DNA from: JAYVIQ01 sp043770215
Lineage (GTDB): Bacteria > Bacteroidota > Bacteroidia > Cytophagales > JAAEPT01
NCBI GenBank assembly: GCA_043770215.1
Contig: JAYVIQ010000196.1
Span: 1 to 25,566 of the forward strand
Direction: 5' to 3'
DNA: 25,566 nt
Below are positions 8,460 to 17,119 of this stretch, in pieces. How positions within the stretch are numbered: position 1 is the first letter of the stretch; each line of letters opens with the position of its first letter. Under the pieces are notes generated by a model. That model was not told the DNA's origin. It saw only the letters and a program-made list of their open reading frames with translations, and did not search any database. The translations under genes were made by a program, and so were the position numbers.

Positions 8460-10286
8460 ATGAAAATAAACTTGCTCATTCTGTGTAATTTATTAATAAT
8501 TACTTTTTCTGCACAAGCACAGTTAAGTGTTTCAAGAAGCAATAATTTACAAAGTTTTCAAAATCAACTGGTAGGCGAGGGGCTTGAGATTTCAAATTTT
8601 GAAGTTAAAGGGAATTTAAACCAAATAGGTGTTTTTAATGATCCCGTTCAGGTATTAGGTTTAGGGACGGGTATAATTATGGCTACCGGAGATATTTCTG
8701 TGGCAGCTGGGCCAAACAATAAAATCAACCAAGGCACTTCCTTTTTTTCAAATCTAGATGATGATCTTTTGAATGAGTTATCTGCAAATTTGAATATTTC
8801 TTACAGAGATGCTATTATTGTTGAATTTGACTTTGTACCAAAAGGATCAGTTTTTTCATTGAAATACGTATTGGCTTCTGAAGAATATATAGAAGATGAT
8901 GAGGGCTATCCAGATTTTTTTGGTTTTTGGATTACTGGACCAGGAATAGTTAAGCCATTGAATCTAGCCAAAATACCAAACACAAATGTAGATGTAAATA
9001 CTGGTTCTATAAATGATGTTCAAAACAAAGATCTTTACAATAATAATGGTGATGGAACAACACCAATTTCTAATCCTTTTTTAGGATTTGATGGTTATAC
9101 AGATGTTTTAAAAGCAGAAGTAGATGTAATCCCTTGCCAGAAATACCATATTAAAATGGCAATTGCAGATGCAACTGACTTAAATAAAGATTCAGGTGTA
9201 TTTATAGAAACTAAAAGTGTTTCTTCTCAAGTAAAACCAATATTAAGTCTAAACTTTGAAAGCAATGATAAAAAGCTCATTGAGGATTGTGCAGACGCTA
9301 CTTTGACATTGACTCTAAATAATATTTCTACTGCTCCCGTTGTTTTTATTGTTAACTATTCTGGTACTGCTACAGAAAATGATTTTATTGAATTGCCCAA
9401 AACTTTTACCTTAGAGGCAGGCAAAAAGTCAACCTCATTTAATTATCAAGCCATAAAAGATGCTTTAGAAAACGAAGAAAATTTACAGGTGGAATTATCC
9501 CCAGTTTGTGATTTGAATTTTAAATTAGACAAAATAACTCTGCCCGTAGTTGATTTTATGAAGAGAGAGATTCCAGATTTTGTTTTTTGTAATAAAGATA
9601 CGTCTGAGCTTAATTTATTTGATGCCAATAAAGACAAGTTGCAATTTGAAACTAGCAAACTACTAAGCTGTACCAATTGTACCAATCCCTTATTATTTTT
9701 AACTGGTAATGAGACTATTGATTATGTTTTTCAGGATATAAAAACAGAGTGCAAGTATATTGATTCTTTTCAGATAAAAGAATTTAAACCTTTTGTAGAA
9801 TATAGCTTAGATACAAGTGCATATTACACTGTTTTAGATGTAGCAGGGGAGGTAAACAATACAAATATGGATAGGTTTGAGTGGGATTTCGGCACAAAAA
9901 AATATTATGGCAAATCCATTATCCATCAAACAGCAATAACAAAAAATGATGAATTTTGTGTAAATCTTGAACTTACATCCTTTGAAGACTCACTAAATTG
10001 CCAATTAAAAAAAGACACAACTGTTTGTAAAAACTACTCCTTATTAATCCCAAATATCATTACTCCAAATTTAGACCAAGTAAATGACTTTTTTGTTTTA
10101 AAAGGAATATCTCCTGGATTTTGGTCTTTAAAAATTTACAACAGATATGGCAAAGAAATTTATTACTCGCCCAGCTATGATTTTGATTTTAATGCTCAAG
10201 GCATTTCTGATGGTACTTATTTCTACTTTCTAGAAAACAAGTTTAAGGACAAAATATTCAAAGGATGGTTACAAATTACAAGATAA
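8460..10286 (+). CDS. Secreted choice-of-anchor L protein with T9SS type B sorting tail
   Basis: A 608-residue exported protein. A signal peptide (residues 1-20, ending SAQAQ) is followed by a choice-of-anchor L domain at about 36-255, with EGLEISNFEVKGN, GLGTGIIMATGDI, VEFDFVPKGSVFSLKYVLASEEYIE and DFFGFWITGPG; it also has the usual late AIADATDLNKDSGVFIE. A middle part near 280-360 resembles a Calx-beta or Ig-like module (VNYSGTATENDFI). The last 80 residues (IPNIITPNLDQVNDFF, LKIYNRYGKEIYYS, DGTYFYFL) match the gliding-motility-associated C-terminal domain that serves as a type B T9SS signal. It is therefore expected on the cell surface or released, perhaps in adhesion; its ligand is unknown. 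The next gene starts seven bases downstream. Confidence 0.88.
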   Translation: MKINLLILCNLLIITFSAQAQLSVSRSNNLQSFQNQLVGEGLEISNFEVKGNLNQIGVFNDPVQVLGLGTGIIMATGDISVAAGPNNKINQGTSFFSNLDDDLLNELSANLNISYRDAIIVEFDFVPKGSVFSLKYVLASEEYIEDDEGYPDFFGFWITGPGIVKPLNLAKIPNTNVDVNTGSINDVQNKDLYNNNGDGTTPISNPFLGFDGYTDVLKAEVDVIPCQKYHIKMAIADATDLNKDSGVFIETKSVSSQVKPILSLNFESNDKKLIEDCADATLTLTLNNISTAPVVFIVNYSGTATENDFIELPKTFTLEAGKKSTSFNYQAIKDALENEENLQVELSPVCDLNFKLDKITLPVVDFMKREIPDFVFCNKDTSELNLFDANKDKLQFETSKLLSCTNCTNPLLFLTGNETIDYVFQDIKTECKYIDSFQIKEFKPFVEYSLDTSAYYTVLDVAGEVNNTNMDRFEWDFGTKKYYGKSIIHQTAITKNDEFCVNLELTSFEDSLNCQLKKDTTVCKNYSLLIPNIITPNLDQVNDFFVLKGISPGFWSLKIYNRYGKEIYYSPSYDFDFNAQGISDGTYFYFLENKFKDKIFKGWLQITR

Positions 10287-10293
10287 AACGTTA

Positions 10294-11976
10294 ATGAAAA
10301 AAGCATTTACTATCCTTTTACTTTTTCTAGGAATTTGGTCTAAAGCTCAAATACTCATAAGTGAGGCCTATTTTTTAAAATCTTATGAAAGAACAACACA
10401 AGAGTTTTTTATAGAATTTTATAATTTTAGTGAACTAAATGTAGACTTAAACGGATATAAAATACTTAGTTACAATGCAGGGTCTAAATTGTTAGATAGT
10501 ACAGTTATAAAAGCAAACACAAAAAATTCTAGTATACTTTACCGTAGCGGATATAACTATGTAAAAATCAACAGATCTACCAAAAACCCTAACTTTTTAT
10601 ACATAAATCTGGATGTAGACAACACAACAAGCATAAAATTACTAAGTCCTAAGGATAGTATTCTAGATGTTGTTTTGGTAAATAACATGACAAATGGTAA
10701 AAGTTATTGTAGGTACCCTATAAATAGCAACATCTGGGGCATAAGTTATACATCTAAAAAATTACGCAATAAACCCCATTTGTACGGAAGCCAAATCTAT
10801 AATTACATCAAAACCACTGATTCAAAAACCAGTGTAAAGATCATTGAAAGTACTTTGAAAGATAAAATCAAAATAAATGAAGTTTATTTGATAAATACCC
10901 AAGATATTTTGAACAAAGATTTATGGATAGAACTTATAAATATTTCAAACGAAAATCTAGAAATACAAAACCTTAGTATCTTGACCGATTCTATTTGTGA
11001 TAAACAATCCCTTTTTCCAGAATATATAAAAAGCAAAACCAAGCTCATGTTAGAGCCTAAAAAAACTACATTAATTTACTTTTCACCAAAACAAGATGGC
11101 AAATACTCATCATTTTCTATAGACTTAAAATGTAAAACCACAAATTTAGCCCTATATGATTCTATTTTAGAAATAGATGCTGTATCTGTACCAGAGTTGG
11201 ACAGAGATGAATCTTATGCGCGTTTGCCAAATGGATTAGGTGATTTTTTAAAAGTTAGGTATAAGACACCTAATGTAAACAACAACCAAGTGATGCCAGG
11301 AGTTTATGCAAGACCTTCCTATTTGTTTTTACATAGTTTAGGACCATCTATTTCAGATTATAACTCAGTTTATTCAAAGATTGAAACTAAACCAAGATTA
11401 GGTTCTATTTTTAGTGTTTCTTTCCAACACTCTTTTTCATATTTAGATTTTAGGCATTCTATGAATATAAAAAAGCAAGGATTTACAATTGATACAGATA
11501 CAACATTATACACTGGAGTAGGTAAACTTAGTTCAACAACTAAAGGACACCAAACTATGTCTTACTTTGGTCTAGCATCTGAACTTGGTCTTTCTTTATC
11601 CACAAGATTTAAAATATTTTACGGCTTGGAGTTTGATATTAGACTCAATGAAGATGCTGATTTAGTTACTACCCAAACAGCTTCTTTAAATACTGGTGAG
11701 GTGCTAAGTACAAACGTAACTCAAACCAATGAATATGCATTGAAGTTAGAAAATATAGATCTTAATCTATCCTGTGCACTGGAGTATAACTTATCTAAAA
11801 AAGTTTTTTTAAATGCTAGTTTCAGAAAAGATTTTGGAGGTTTAAATATATACTCTTCTATTCCTGTAAATAAATCTGGAGCAGTAAGCATAAATGTTTT
11901 TCAGCTCAAATTGGTCCTAGCCCTGTATCAAAGTACAAAATTAAAACATAAGCAATATTTATTTAAAGTAGATTAA
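10294..11976 (+). CDS. Lamin-tail-like domains fused to a probable outer-membrane beta-barrel
   Basis: A 560-residue protein with a signal peptide (ending SKAQ near residue 18). Two modules in the first half resemble lamin tail domains: ILISEAYF with FFIEFYNFSELNVDLNGYKI (about 19-155) and IKINEVYLINTQ with DLWIELINISNENLEIQNLS (about 191-330, closing DRDESYARLPNG). The final 215 residues differ. They alternate polar and hydrophobic strands (IFSVSFQHSFSYLDFRHSMNI, YFGLASELGLSLSTRFKIFYGLEFDIRL, LNLSCALEYNLSKKVFLNASF) as in small outer-membrane barrels, and no T9SS tail is evident. The lamin-tail part would then sit on one side of the outer membrane. Function is unknown. It is cotranscribed with the choice-of-anchor L gene and its stop overlaps the pabB-like stop by the four bases TTAA. 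Confidence 0.7.
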   Translation: MKKAFTILLLFLGIWSKAQILISEAYFLKSYERTTQEFFIEFYNFSELNVDLNGYKILSYNAGSKLLDSTVIKANTKNSSILYRSGYNYVKINRSTKNPNFLYINLDVDNTTSIKLLSPKDSILDVVLVNNMTNGKSYCRYPINSNIWGISYTSKKLRNKPHLYGSQIYNYIKTTDSKTSVKIIESTLKDKIKINEVYLINTQDILNKDLWIELINISNENLEIQNLSILTDSICDKQSLFPEYIKSKTKLMLEPKKTTLIYFSPKQDGKYSSFSIDLKCKTTNLALYDSILEIDAVSVPELDRDESYARLPNGLGDFLKVRYKTPNVNNNQVMPGVYARPSYLFLHSLGPSISDYNSVYSKIETKPRLGSIFSVSFQHSFSYLDFRHSMNIKKQGFTIDTDTTLYTGVGKLSSTTKGHQTMSYFGLASELGLSLSTRFKIFYGLEFDIRLNEDADLVTTQTASLNTGEVLSTNVTQTNEYALKLENIDLNLSCALEYNLSKKVFLNASFRKDFGGLNIYSSIPVNKSGAVSINVFQLKLVLALYQSTKLKHKQYLFKVD

Positions 11977-13226
11977 CTATTTGTAAATAAGCTAAGTATA
12001 GCTTTTGACTTTAAAACACATTCTTGGTATTCTGCTAATACATCACTTTCAAAAGTGATAGCGCTACCTACATGATAACCCAAGGTATTTGTTTTTTTGT
12101 TGTATTGAAATGACCTAATGACAACATTGGCATCAAAACCATTAGTAGTAAAATACCCAACAGATCCGCTATAGATGCCTCGTTTAAAACGTTCATATTG
12201 CTCTATAAGTTGCATTGCCTTTATTTTTGGTGCTCCTGTCATACTACCCATAGGAAATAGAGCTTGTATAATGTCTTTAAAACTAGTTTTGTCATTTAAC
12301 TCAGAAGATATAGTAGACGTCATTTGATGTACCGTTGGGTAACTGTATATGCCAAACAATTCAGTTACTAGTACACTTGCGGGTTTAGATATTTTAGATA
12401 AATCATTCCGTACCAAATCCACAATCATAAGATTTTCACTTATATCCTTAGAGCTATTTTTTAATTTTTCTTTTAGTAAAGCATCAATCTCTAGATCTAT
12501 GTTTCTAGCCATAGTCCCTTTTATGGGTTGAGAGTAGATTGTATTGCCTTTTTTAATTATGAATCTTTCTGGAGAAGCGCTAATTAAAAATTGTGTGTCT
12601 AATTGAACAAATGAAGAAAATGGAGTAGGACTTTTTTTCATCAATGCCTGAAACATCTGATGGGGCTTATCCAATGTGTAATTTGTATCTAAAAATTCTA
12701 TGCAGTAGCAAATTTCATATACATCTCCCTCAATGATATTATTTTGTATATTTGTTACCGTATTTTTATAATCCTCAAAGTTTGTTTGCTCTGTAAATAA
12801 AGGGGGTAAAGCACGTTTCTTATGTGTTTTAAGATTGAGAATTTTATCACTTATAGCATTTAAATTACCCATTTGGGAATCTATCTCTAAAGAATACCCT
12901 AGTTTAGAAATTTTGAGATCAGCTTGTAAAATAGCTAAGGGTAAAAATTCAAAAGAAGAATTTTTTTCGCTTACTAAATCTTCAATTTCATTTTTGAGAT
13001 CATAACTTAGGTAAAAAGCTGTATACTTATTTGGTACTAATACATCTAATTGTTTTAGACAATTAATATCTAACAACTTATTAGATGCGTAAATTGTTTG
13101 CTCGAAACCATTTTGGTAACTGTTTCCATTAAAACAAAAAACATACTTGTATTTTTTGCAACAGTAGTCCAGCGCATTATAAAAAACAGAATTAGCTTTA
13201 TTGCTATAAAATCTCTTACGGGGCAA
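11973..13226 (-). CDS. pabB: Aminodeoxychorismate synthase component I (PabB-like)
   Basis: A chorismate-binding enzyme of the PabB/TrpE/isochorismate-synthase superfamily, 417 residues. With a PabA glutaminase, PabB converts chorismate to 4-amino-4-deoxychorismate for folate synthesis. Residues QPIKGTMARN (K236) carry the lysine that distinguishes PabB from TrpE, which has alanine there. ENLMIVDLVRNDL, GSMTGAPKIKAM at 327-338, SGSVGYF and a C-terminal GSAITFESDVLAEYQECVLKS are the other family motifs. No ATG lies near the N terminus. The start used is a TTG overlapping the TPR gene stop by 11 bases, which suggests translational coupling, but the exact start is uncertain. No pabA or pabC is visible nearby. 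Confidence 0.88.
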   Translation of the reverse strand: MPRKRFYSNKANSVFYNALDYCCKKYKYVFCFNGNSYQNGFEQTIYASNKLLDINCLKQLDVLVPNKYTAFYLSYDLKNEIEDLVSEKNSSFEFLPLAILQADLKISKLGYSLEIDSQMGNLNAISDKILNLKTHKKRALPPLFTEQTNFEDYKNTVTNIQNNIIEGDVYEICYCIEFLDTNYTLDKPHQMFQALMKKSPTPFSSFVQLDTQFLISASPERFIIKKGNTIYSQPIKGTMARNIDLEIDALLKEKLKNSSKDISENLMIVDLVRNDLSKISKPASVLVTELFGIYSYPTVHQMTSTISSELNDKTSFKDIIQALFPMGSMTGAPKIKAMQLIEQYERFKRGIYSGSVGYFTTNGFDANVVIRSFQYNKKTNTLGYHVGSAITFESDVLAEYQECVLKSKAILSLFTNS

Positions 13227-14697
13227 GGCTTTTTATTTTAAGGTCTGCTTTGTCTTTTACAGAAGTGTAGTAAAAGTGGTTTTTATATACTTTAGCTTGT
13301 TTGAAATATTTTAATGCCCATTGTGTCTCACCAATAGATTGGTAATGATAGCCAAGCTGTAAACAAGCATAAGCGGCATAATAATTATAGTCCGTTGCAT
13401 CTGCTAGATTCACACACTTTACATAATGCTCTACAAACTCTTTATTTTTGCCTAATTGTCTAGCGCAAGATCCTAAACGATAGTATTTTTCTACTGTATA
13501 ATTTACATTTTTGTATTCAGGTGTTTTTATAAGTAAGTCATAAGTTTGTTGGTATTCACCACCATCAAACAGCAGCCTGCTTCTGCTTAAGGTAGATTCT
13601 ATTTTTATGTTGTTCTTTGTGAAATGAACGGCATATTGATCTAAATACAAATCATTTGAAGGGTATTCTAATATTTTATCTAAATAATAATTTGCGGAAT
13701 CATTTTTTCTTAAAGAATTGTAAGTAATGGCTAGTTTGTAACACGTATTTGCACAAAACAATGTATTATCCTGTGAGTTGCTTAAGTAATTTCTAAAAGA
13801 GGTAATGCTTTGCGTATACTGCAGAAGATTTAACTGAGTTTCGCCCAGCAAATAATCTATGTAGGGTATATATAGGTATCCTTTTTTTCTATGAATTGGA
13901 TTTTCTTTTAGTGTGTTTAAAATGTTTTGATGCATTTTAAGTTTAGAAAGTATATTTACATAAGTAAATAAGGCAAATAAATTATCTGGCTGATCTTTAT
14001 ATGTTTTTTCTATTTTCCACATAGCAAGTTCAGCATCATTTTTTATGTATGCGTTTGTAAAAGCCAAGTAAATATCTATTTCTGTTTTAAAAAAAGGTTC
14101 GAAGACACTTGTCTCTACCAATTTTTCACTTCCTTTTGTGCTTCTACTTAGTCCTGCAGCATATAAAGCTATGTTTGCTTCTTCAGGTGCAGCTTCTGTA
14201 AGCAAATCTATGAGTCCTTTTACCTTATTGTTTAGTTTATAATTGGGGTATTTTTTTATGTTGGCTTCTATGAGTTCGTTGGCTCTTTTCAAATCAATAA
14301 AACCACTTACATAATCTTCAAAAATAAGTTCTACAAATGCCCACTGTAATTTTATATCTGCCTGTGTGTATAGGTATAGAGGAGAGTTTTGGTTTAAACT
14401 TTTAATTTCTCTAATTCTGGAGGCTTCATTTGGTTTTAGTTTTTTGTAAAGTACTTTGTTTTCTGTTGTAAGTAAGGTAATGATGTCTAAGTAATTCTCT
14501 AATAAAGGTACTACTCCGTTTTGGTTAAATTTAGAGGTGTCTCTAAGGTTTGCCAATTGTGTTTTGGCAACATCTACCTTTAGTTTTAAAATATTTTTGT
14601 AAGCTTCTTTTACTTCTTTTTGGTTAAAATCAAATTGTGCCCATGCATTGCTAGAAAACACTACACACAATAAAAAAGGATGACTCTTGATTGTCAT
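13216..14697 (-). CDS. Secreted tetratricopeptide-repeat protein
   Basis: A 493-residue exported helical-repeat protein. From the ATG at 14697 the N terminus is a clear signal peptide ending AWA/Q. An upstream in-frame start at 14745 would overlap the zinc-ribbon gene and put charged residues ahead of the signal, so it is rejected. Repeats of TPR or Sel1 type are visible in the second half: LGETQLNLLQYTQSITSFRNYL, CYKLAITYNSLRKNDSANYYL, YRLGSCARQLGKNKEFVEHY and LGYHYQSIGETQWALKYFKQAK. It probably acts as a periplasmic scaffold. I do not recognise a specific ortholog. It sits between the zinc-ribbon gene (34-base gap) and pabB-like (11-base overlap), with no obvious functional link to folate. 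Confidence 0.75.
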   Translation of the reverse strand: MTIKSHPFLLCVVFSSNAWAQFDFNQKEVKEAYKNILKLKVDVAKTQLANLRDTSKFNQNGVVPLLENYLDIITLLTTENKVLYKKLKPNEASRIREIKSLNQNSPLYLYTQADIKLQWAFVELIFEDYVSGFIDLKRANELIEANIKKYPNYKLNNKVKGLIDLLTEAAPEEANIALYAAGLSRSTKGSEKLVETSVFEPFFKTEIDIYLAFTNAYIKNDAELAMWKIEKTYKDQPDNLFALFTYVNILSKLKMHQNILNTLKENPIHRKKGYLYIPYIDYLLGETQLNLLQYTQSITSFRNYLSNSQDNTLFCANTCYKLAITYNSLRKNDSANYYLDKILEYPSNDLYLDQYAVHFTKNNIKIESTLSRSRLLFDGGEYQQTYDLLIKTPEYKNVNYTVEKYYRLGSCARQLGKNKEFVEHYVKCVNLADATDYNYYAAYACLQLGYHYQSIGETQWALKYFKQAKVYKNHFYYTSVKDKADLKIKSLAP

Positions 14698-14731
14698 CCT
14701 TAATACTTGTTTAATACCCAAATAAATAAAA

Positions 14732-15514
14732 TTAGTTGCTTTCAACTGCTTTCTTTCTTGTTGTTTTTTTCTTAGGTAGTTCTTCTTCTGAGATTACTTC
14801 TACATCTGTTAAGATTCTTCCGCAATGCTCACAAACCATTATTTTTTTACGCTCTCTAATGTCGTATTGTCTTTGAGGGGGTACACTGTTAAAACATCCG
14901 CCGCAAGCGTCTCTTTTTACACTTACAACAGCCAAACCGTTTCTAGCGTTTGTTCTTAATCTTTGGTAAGATTCGTATAAACGATCTTCCATTTTCTTAA
15001 TTGCTTTTTCTCTAGATTCCATCAATTTAGCTTCATCTTCTTCGCTTTCTGTAATAAGCTCAGTCAATTCAGATTTTTTGTTTATTAGGTCTAGTTTTCT
15101 ACCTTCTAAAGTAGAAGCAGTAGAAGCAATTTCTGTTTGCTTGTTATCTATATTATAACGAGCTTCTTTTATTTTTTTGTCGCAAATTTGAACTTCAAGT
15201 TCCTGCAATTCCATTTCTTTAGTAATTGCATCATACTCTCTGTTGTTGCGAACATTCATTTGCTGTTCTTTGTATTTAGCAATTAAAGCTTCGGCTTTCT
15301 TAATTCCGTCTTTTCTTTCTGCTATTTCTTTGTTTAGAGCATCAATTTCTCCGTCATGCTTGCTTAAGCGCACTTCATAACCAATAATTTCATCTTCTAA
15401 ATCGGTTACTTCTTCTGGAAGGTCACCTCTCATTGTTTTTATTCTATCTAGCTTACTATCAATTGCTTGTAAGCTTTCTAATAAGGTAAGTTTTTGATCT
15501 ACTGATAACGCCAT
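14732..15514 (-). CDS. C4-type zinc-ribbon coiled-coil protein
   Basis: A 260-residue cytoplasmic protein. Residues 5-185 form a long charged helical hairpin or coiled coil containing MNVRNNREYDAITKE, a conserved element of the CT398/DUF164 family. The C-terminal zinc ribbon has cysteines 204, 207, 228 and 231 (CGGC and CEHC) around VPPQRQYDIR. A basic tail KKKTTRKK follows. The family is widespread and thought to bind nucleic acid, but its function is not established. It begins at the base directly after the nif3-like stop, a common pairing in Bacteroidota, and is almost certainly cotranscribed with it. Confidence 0.9.
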   Translation of the reverse strand: MALSVDQKLTLLESLQAIDSKLDRIKTMRGDLPEEVTDLEDEIIGYEVRLSKHDGEIDALNKEIAERKDGIKKAEALIAKYKEQQMNVRNNREYDAITKEMELQELEVQICDKKIKEARYNIDNKQTEIASTASTLEGRKLDLINKKSELTELITESEEDEAKLMESREKAIKKMEDRLYESYQRLRTNARNGLAVVSVKRDACGGCFNSVPPQRQYDIRERKKIMVCEHCGRILTDVEVISEEELPKKKTTRKKAVESN

Positions 15515-16612
15515 TTAGTAATATTTTACTGGATTCGTATGTGATTTGGAAAAAACCAATGCAATATTAGCGAATTTTTCGTTTAAAATATCAAAAAATA
15601 ATTCTTTTGTGCATGATTCTGTTTCATAATGGCCAATATCTGCTATAACAACCTTATTTTCAGTATCAAAAAACTCATGGTATTTAAAATCAGCACTCAA
15701 AAATACGTCTGCGTCTGCCAAGATCGCTTTCTGAATTAAAAAGCTTCCTGAGCCTCCACACAATGCTATTTTTTTTACCCTTGGTTTAAGGATGCTTGTA
15801 TGCTTTATTACGTGAGCATTAAATGTTTTTTTTATTTGGTCAAAAAACGCATATATATCGGTTTCATTTATTAGCTCACCAATCATACCACTGCCAATAT
15901 CTGGATTTGCATTCTCTAACGCTTGTAAAAAAAAGGCTGGTTCTTCATAAGAATGGTTCTCTTTTAAAACAGAAAGAATTTTATTTTTTAAATGGCCGGG
16001 CAAAAGCACTTCTATTTTATCTTCATGAACTTCTTCTTGTTTTAGTTTGGTGCCTAATGTTGGGTTTGAAGACTCATTACCTGTAAATCTTCCTATGCCA
16101 GAATGAGTAAAGCTACAGCCAAAATAATTGCCTAAAGTACCTGCTCCAGCTTCTTTAAAAGCAGCCAACAATTTTTCTGTATCAGAACTTGGGCAGTAGG
16201 TTTCTAGTTTGTACAAAATTTCGTTTTTTGGGACTAAAATTTTGCAATTTATTAACTGTAATTTCTGAGCTATTTTATGATTTACGCCTTGTTTTATATG
16301 GTCTAAGTTTGTGTGACAAGCATATATGGCAATATCGTTTTTAATTGCTTTTATTACTGTATTTTCAATGTAATTTTTGCCTGTCAGTGATTTTAATCCT
16401 TTAAAAATAATAGGATGATGAGCAATTACTAGTTCGCAACCTAATTCTATGGCTTCATTTATAACTTCTTCTGTACAATCAAGCGTTAATAATATTTTGG
16501 TTATGATGGAGTTTGGGTCTCCAACAAGTAACCCACAATTGTCATACGATTCCTGCAAATCTAAGGGTGCAAATTTTTCTAAATAGTCTGTTATATCTTT
16601 TATTTTTGGCAT
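15515..16612 (-). CDS. Nif3-like dinuclear metal centre protein
   Basis: A NIF3/YbgI/YqfO family protein of 365 residues, the long form with an inserted PII-like domain at about 125-235. Metal-ligand motifs are present: AHHPIIF (H65, H66), CHTNLD (H100, D104) and the C-terminal DIGHYETE (H328, E332). SADFKYHEF is also typical. Members form hexameric toroids with two metal ions per subunit. They are sometimes annotated as GTP cyclohydrolase I type 2, but the physiological role is unresolved. This is the first gene of a four-gene minus-strand operon (nif3-like, zinc ribbon, TPR, pabB-like), with a predicted promoter directly upstream. The folate gene at the operon end fits loosely with the proposed GTP cyclohydrolase role, though this is only suggestive. 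Confidence 0.93.
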   Translation of the reverse strand: MPKIKDITDYLEKFAPLDLQESYDNCGLLVGDPNSIITKILLTLDCTEEVINEAIELGCELVIAHHPIIFKGLKSLTGKNYIENTVIKAIKNDIAIYACHTNLDHIKQGVNHKIAQKLQLINCKILVPKNEILYKLETYCPSSDTEKLLAAFKEAGAGTLGNYFGCSFTHSGIGRFTGNESSNPTLGTKLKQEEVHEDKIEVLLPGHLKNKILSVLKENHSYEEPAFFLQALENANPDIGSGMIGELINETDIYAFFDQIKKTFNAHVIKHTSILKPRVKKIALCGGSGSFLIQKAILADADVFLSADFKYHEFFDTENKVVIADIGHYETESCTKELFFDILNEKFANIALVFSKSHTNPVKYY

Positions 16613-16630
16613 AAATGCAATGGCGTGTTG

Positions 16631-16656
16631 TAAAGTAATCTATTGTAAATTTACAA
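16631..16656 (-). promoter_or_regulatory. Predicted promoter of the nif3-like operon
   Basis: On the minus strand TTG (16656-16654) is followed after 16 bases by TACTTTA (16637-16631), placing the transcription start about 10-12 bases before the ATG at 16612. The layout resembles the Bacteroidota -33/-7 promoter and repeats before kdsB. The TTG lies inside the 16-bp palindrome listed next, so a protein bound there would block RNA polymerase. Confidence 0.45.
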
Positions 16657-16657
16657 T
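16642..16657. promoter_or_regulatory. Perfect 16-bp palindrome, candidate operator
   Basis: ATTGTAAATTTACAAT is its own reverse complement. It spans the predicted -33 element of the nif3-like operon and lies about 260 bases upstream of the divergent cobalamin operon promoter. Its size and symmetry suit a homodimeric repressor. It does not match an operator I can name with confidence. Confidence 0.45.
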
Positions 16658-16920
16658 GACAATTTTGCATTTTTATGTTTTTGGGTATTTCATTTTAGTA
16701 TCAAATCTTTGTATGATTTTTTCTTTCAAAAAATCTAACTTTAAAGATATTAAGATACCTTTAAGAAAATAAAAACATAAATAAAAGTATAATACAACTA
16801 CTTATTTATGAATTAGTTGAATATATTTATTTTGATTTATTTTAAATCCAAATAACCAATTTAATCTAAGAAATTTTAGTCTAGTTTTATACCTAGTTTT
16901 TTTATATTATATATTTTATG
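16658..16920. other. AT-rich divergent intergenic stretch
   Basis: This is the non-coding stretch between the nif3-like operon promoter and the cobalamin operon promoter. It contains one perfect 8-bp hairpin, GATTTTTT (16715-16722) and AAAAAATC (16728-16735) with a five-base loop. It is A/T only apart from the end pair and may be chance. No ORF is visible. Confidence 0.4.
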
Positions 16921-16928
16921 TAGTTTTG
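16921..16928 (+). promoter_or_regulatory. -7 promoter element of the cobalamin operon
   Basis: TAGTTTTG matches the Bacteroidota -7 consensus TAnnTTTG exactly. Transcription would start around 16932-16935, exactly where the riboswitch P1 stem begins. The -33 region upstream is T-rich without a clean TTG. Confidence 0.6.
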
Positions 16929-16931
16929 TAC

Positions 16932-17085
16932 TGAATTAGGTTCCTTGTAGTGAGGATTAAAAGGGAATTCAGTGTAAATCTGAAGCTATTCCCGTAACTG
17001 TAAGTCTGTAATTATTGTATCCACAAATCACTGAGAAATTGGGAAGATGTACAATCTAGGACAAGTCAGGAGACCTGCCAATTCA
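16932..17085 (+). ncRNA. Cobalamin riboswitch
   Basis: This is a B12-sensing aptamer in the 5' leader of the uptake operon. In order: P1 5' arm TGAATT (16932-16937), AGGTTCC, GGATTAAAAGGGAA, the P5 hairpin TTCAG/CTGAA around loop TGTAAAT, TTCCCGTAACTGTAAG, CACTGAGAAATTGGGAAGATG, and the B12 box AAGTCAGGAGACCTGCC (about 17063-17079). The 3' arm AATTCA (17080-17085) pairs with the 5' arm. All of this agrees with the Rfam cobalamin family. Downstream come a small hairpin and an intrinsic terminator, so ligand binding presumably reduces expression of the five downstream genes. The call is near certain; the exact switching mechanism is inferred. Confidence 0.96.
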
Positions 17086-17092
17086 AAGGCTG

Positions 17093-17112
17093 AGCTTTCG
17101 GGAAGAAAAGCT
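17093..17112 (+). promoter_or_regulatory. Hairpin downstream of the riboswitch aptamer
   Basis: AGCTTT (17093-17098) pairs with AAAGCT (17107-17112) around loop CGGGAAGA. The loop bases CGGGAA are complementary to TTCCCG at 16989-16994 in the aptamer core, so it may act as the P13-like element or a competing pairing in the expression platform. The stem is clear and its role inferred. Confidence 0.5.
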
Positions 17113-17119
17113 AAAAGTC

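Noticed and set aside
11973..11976. Stop-to-stop overlap TTAA as a special site
   Set aside because: A four-base convergent overlap is a common result of genome compaction; the pair at 23268/23272 is equally tight.
16715..16735. 8-bp A/T hairpin as a terminator
   Set aside because: It lies in a divergent intergenic region where neither neighbour ends, and it is A/T only apart from one pair.
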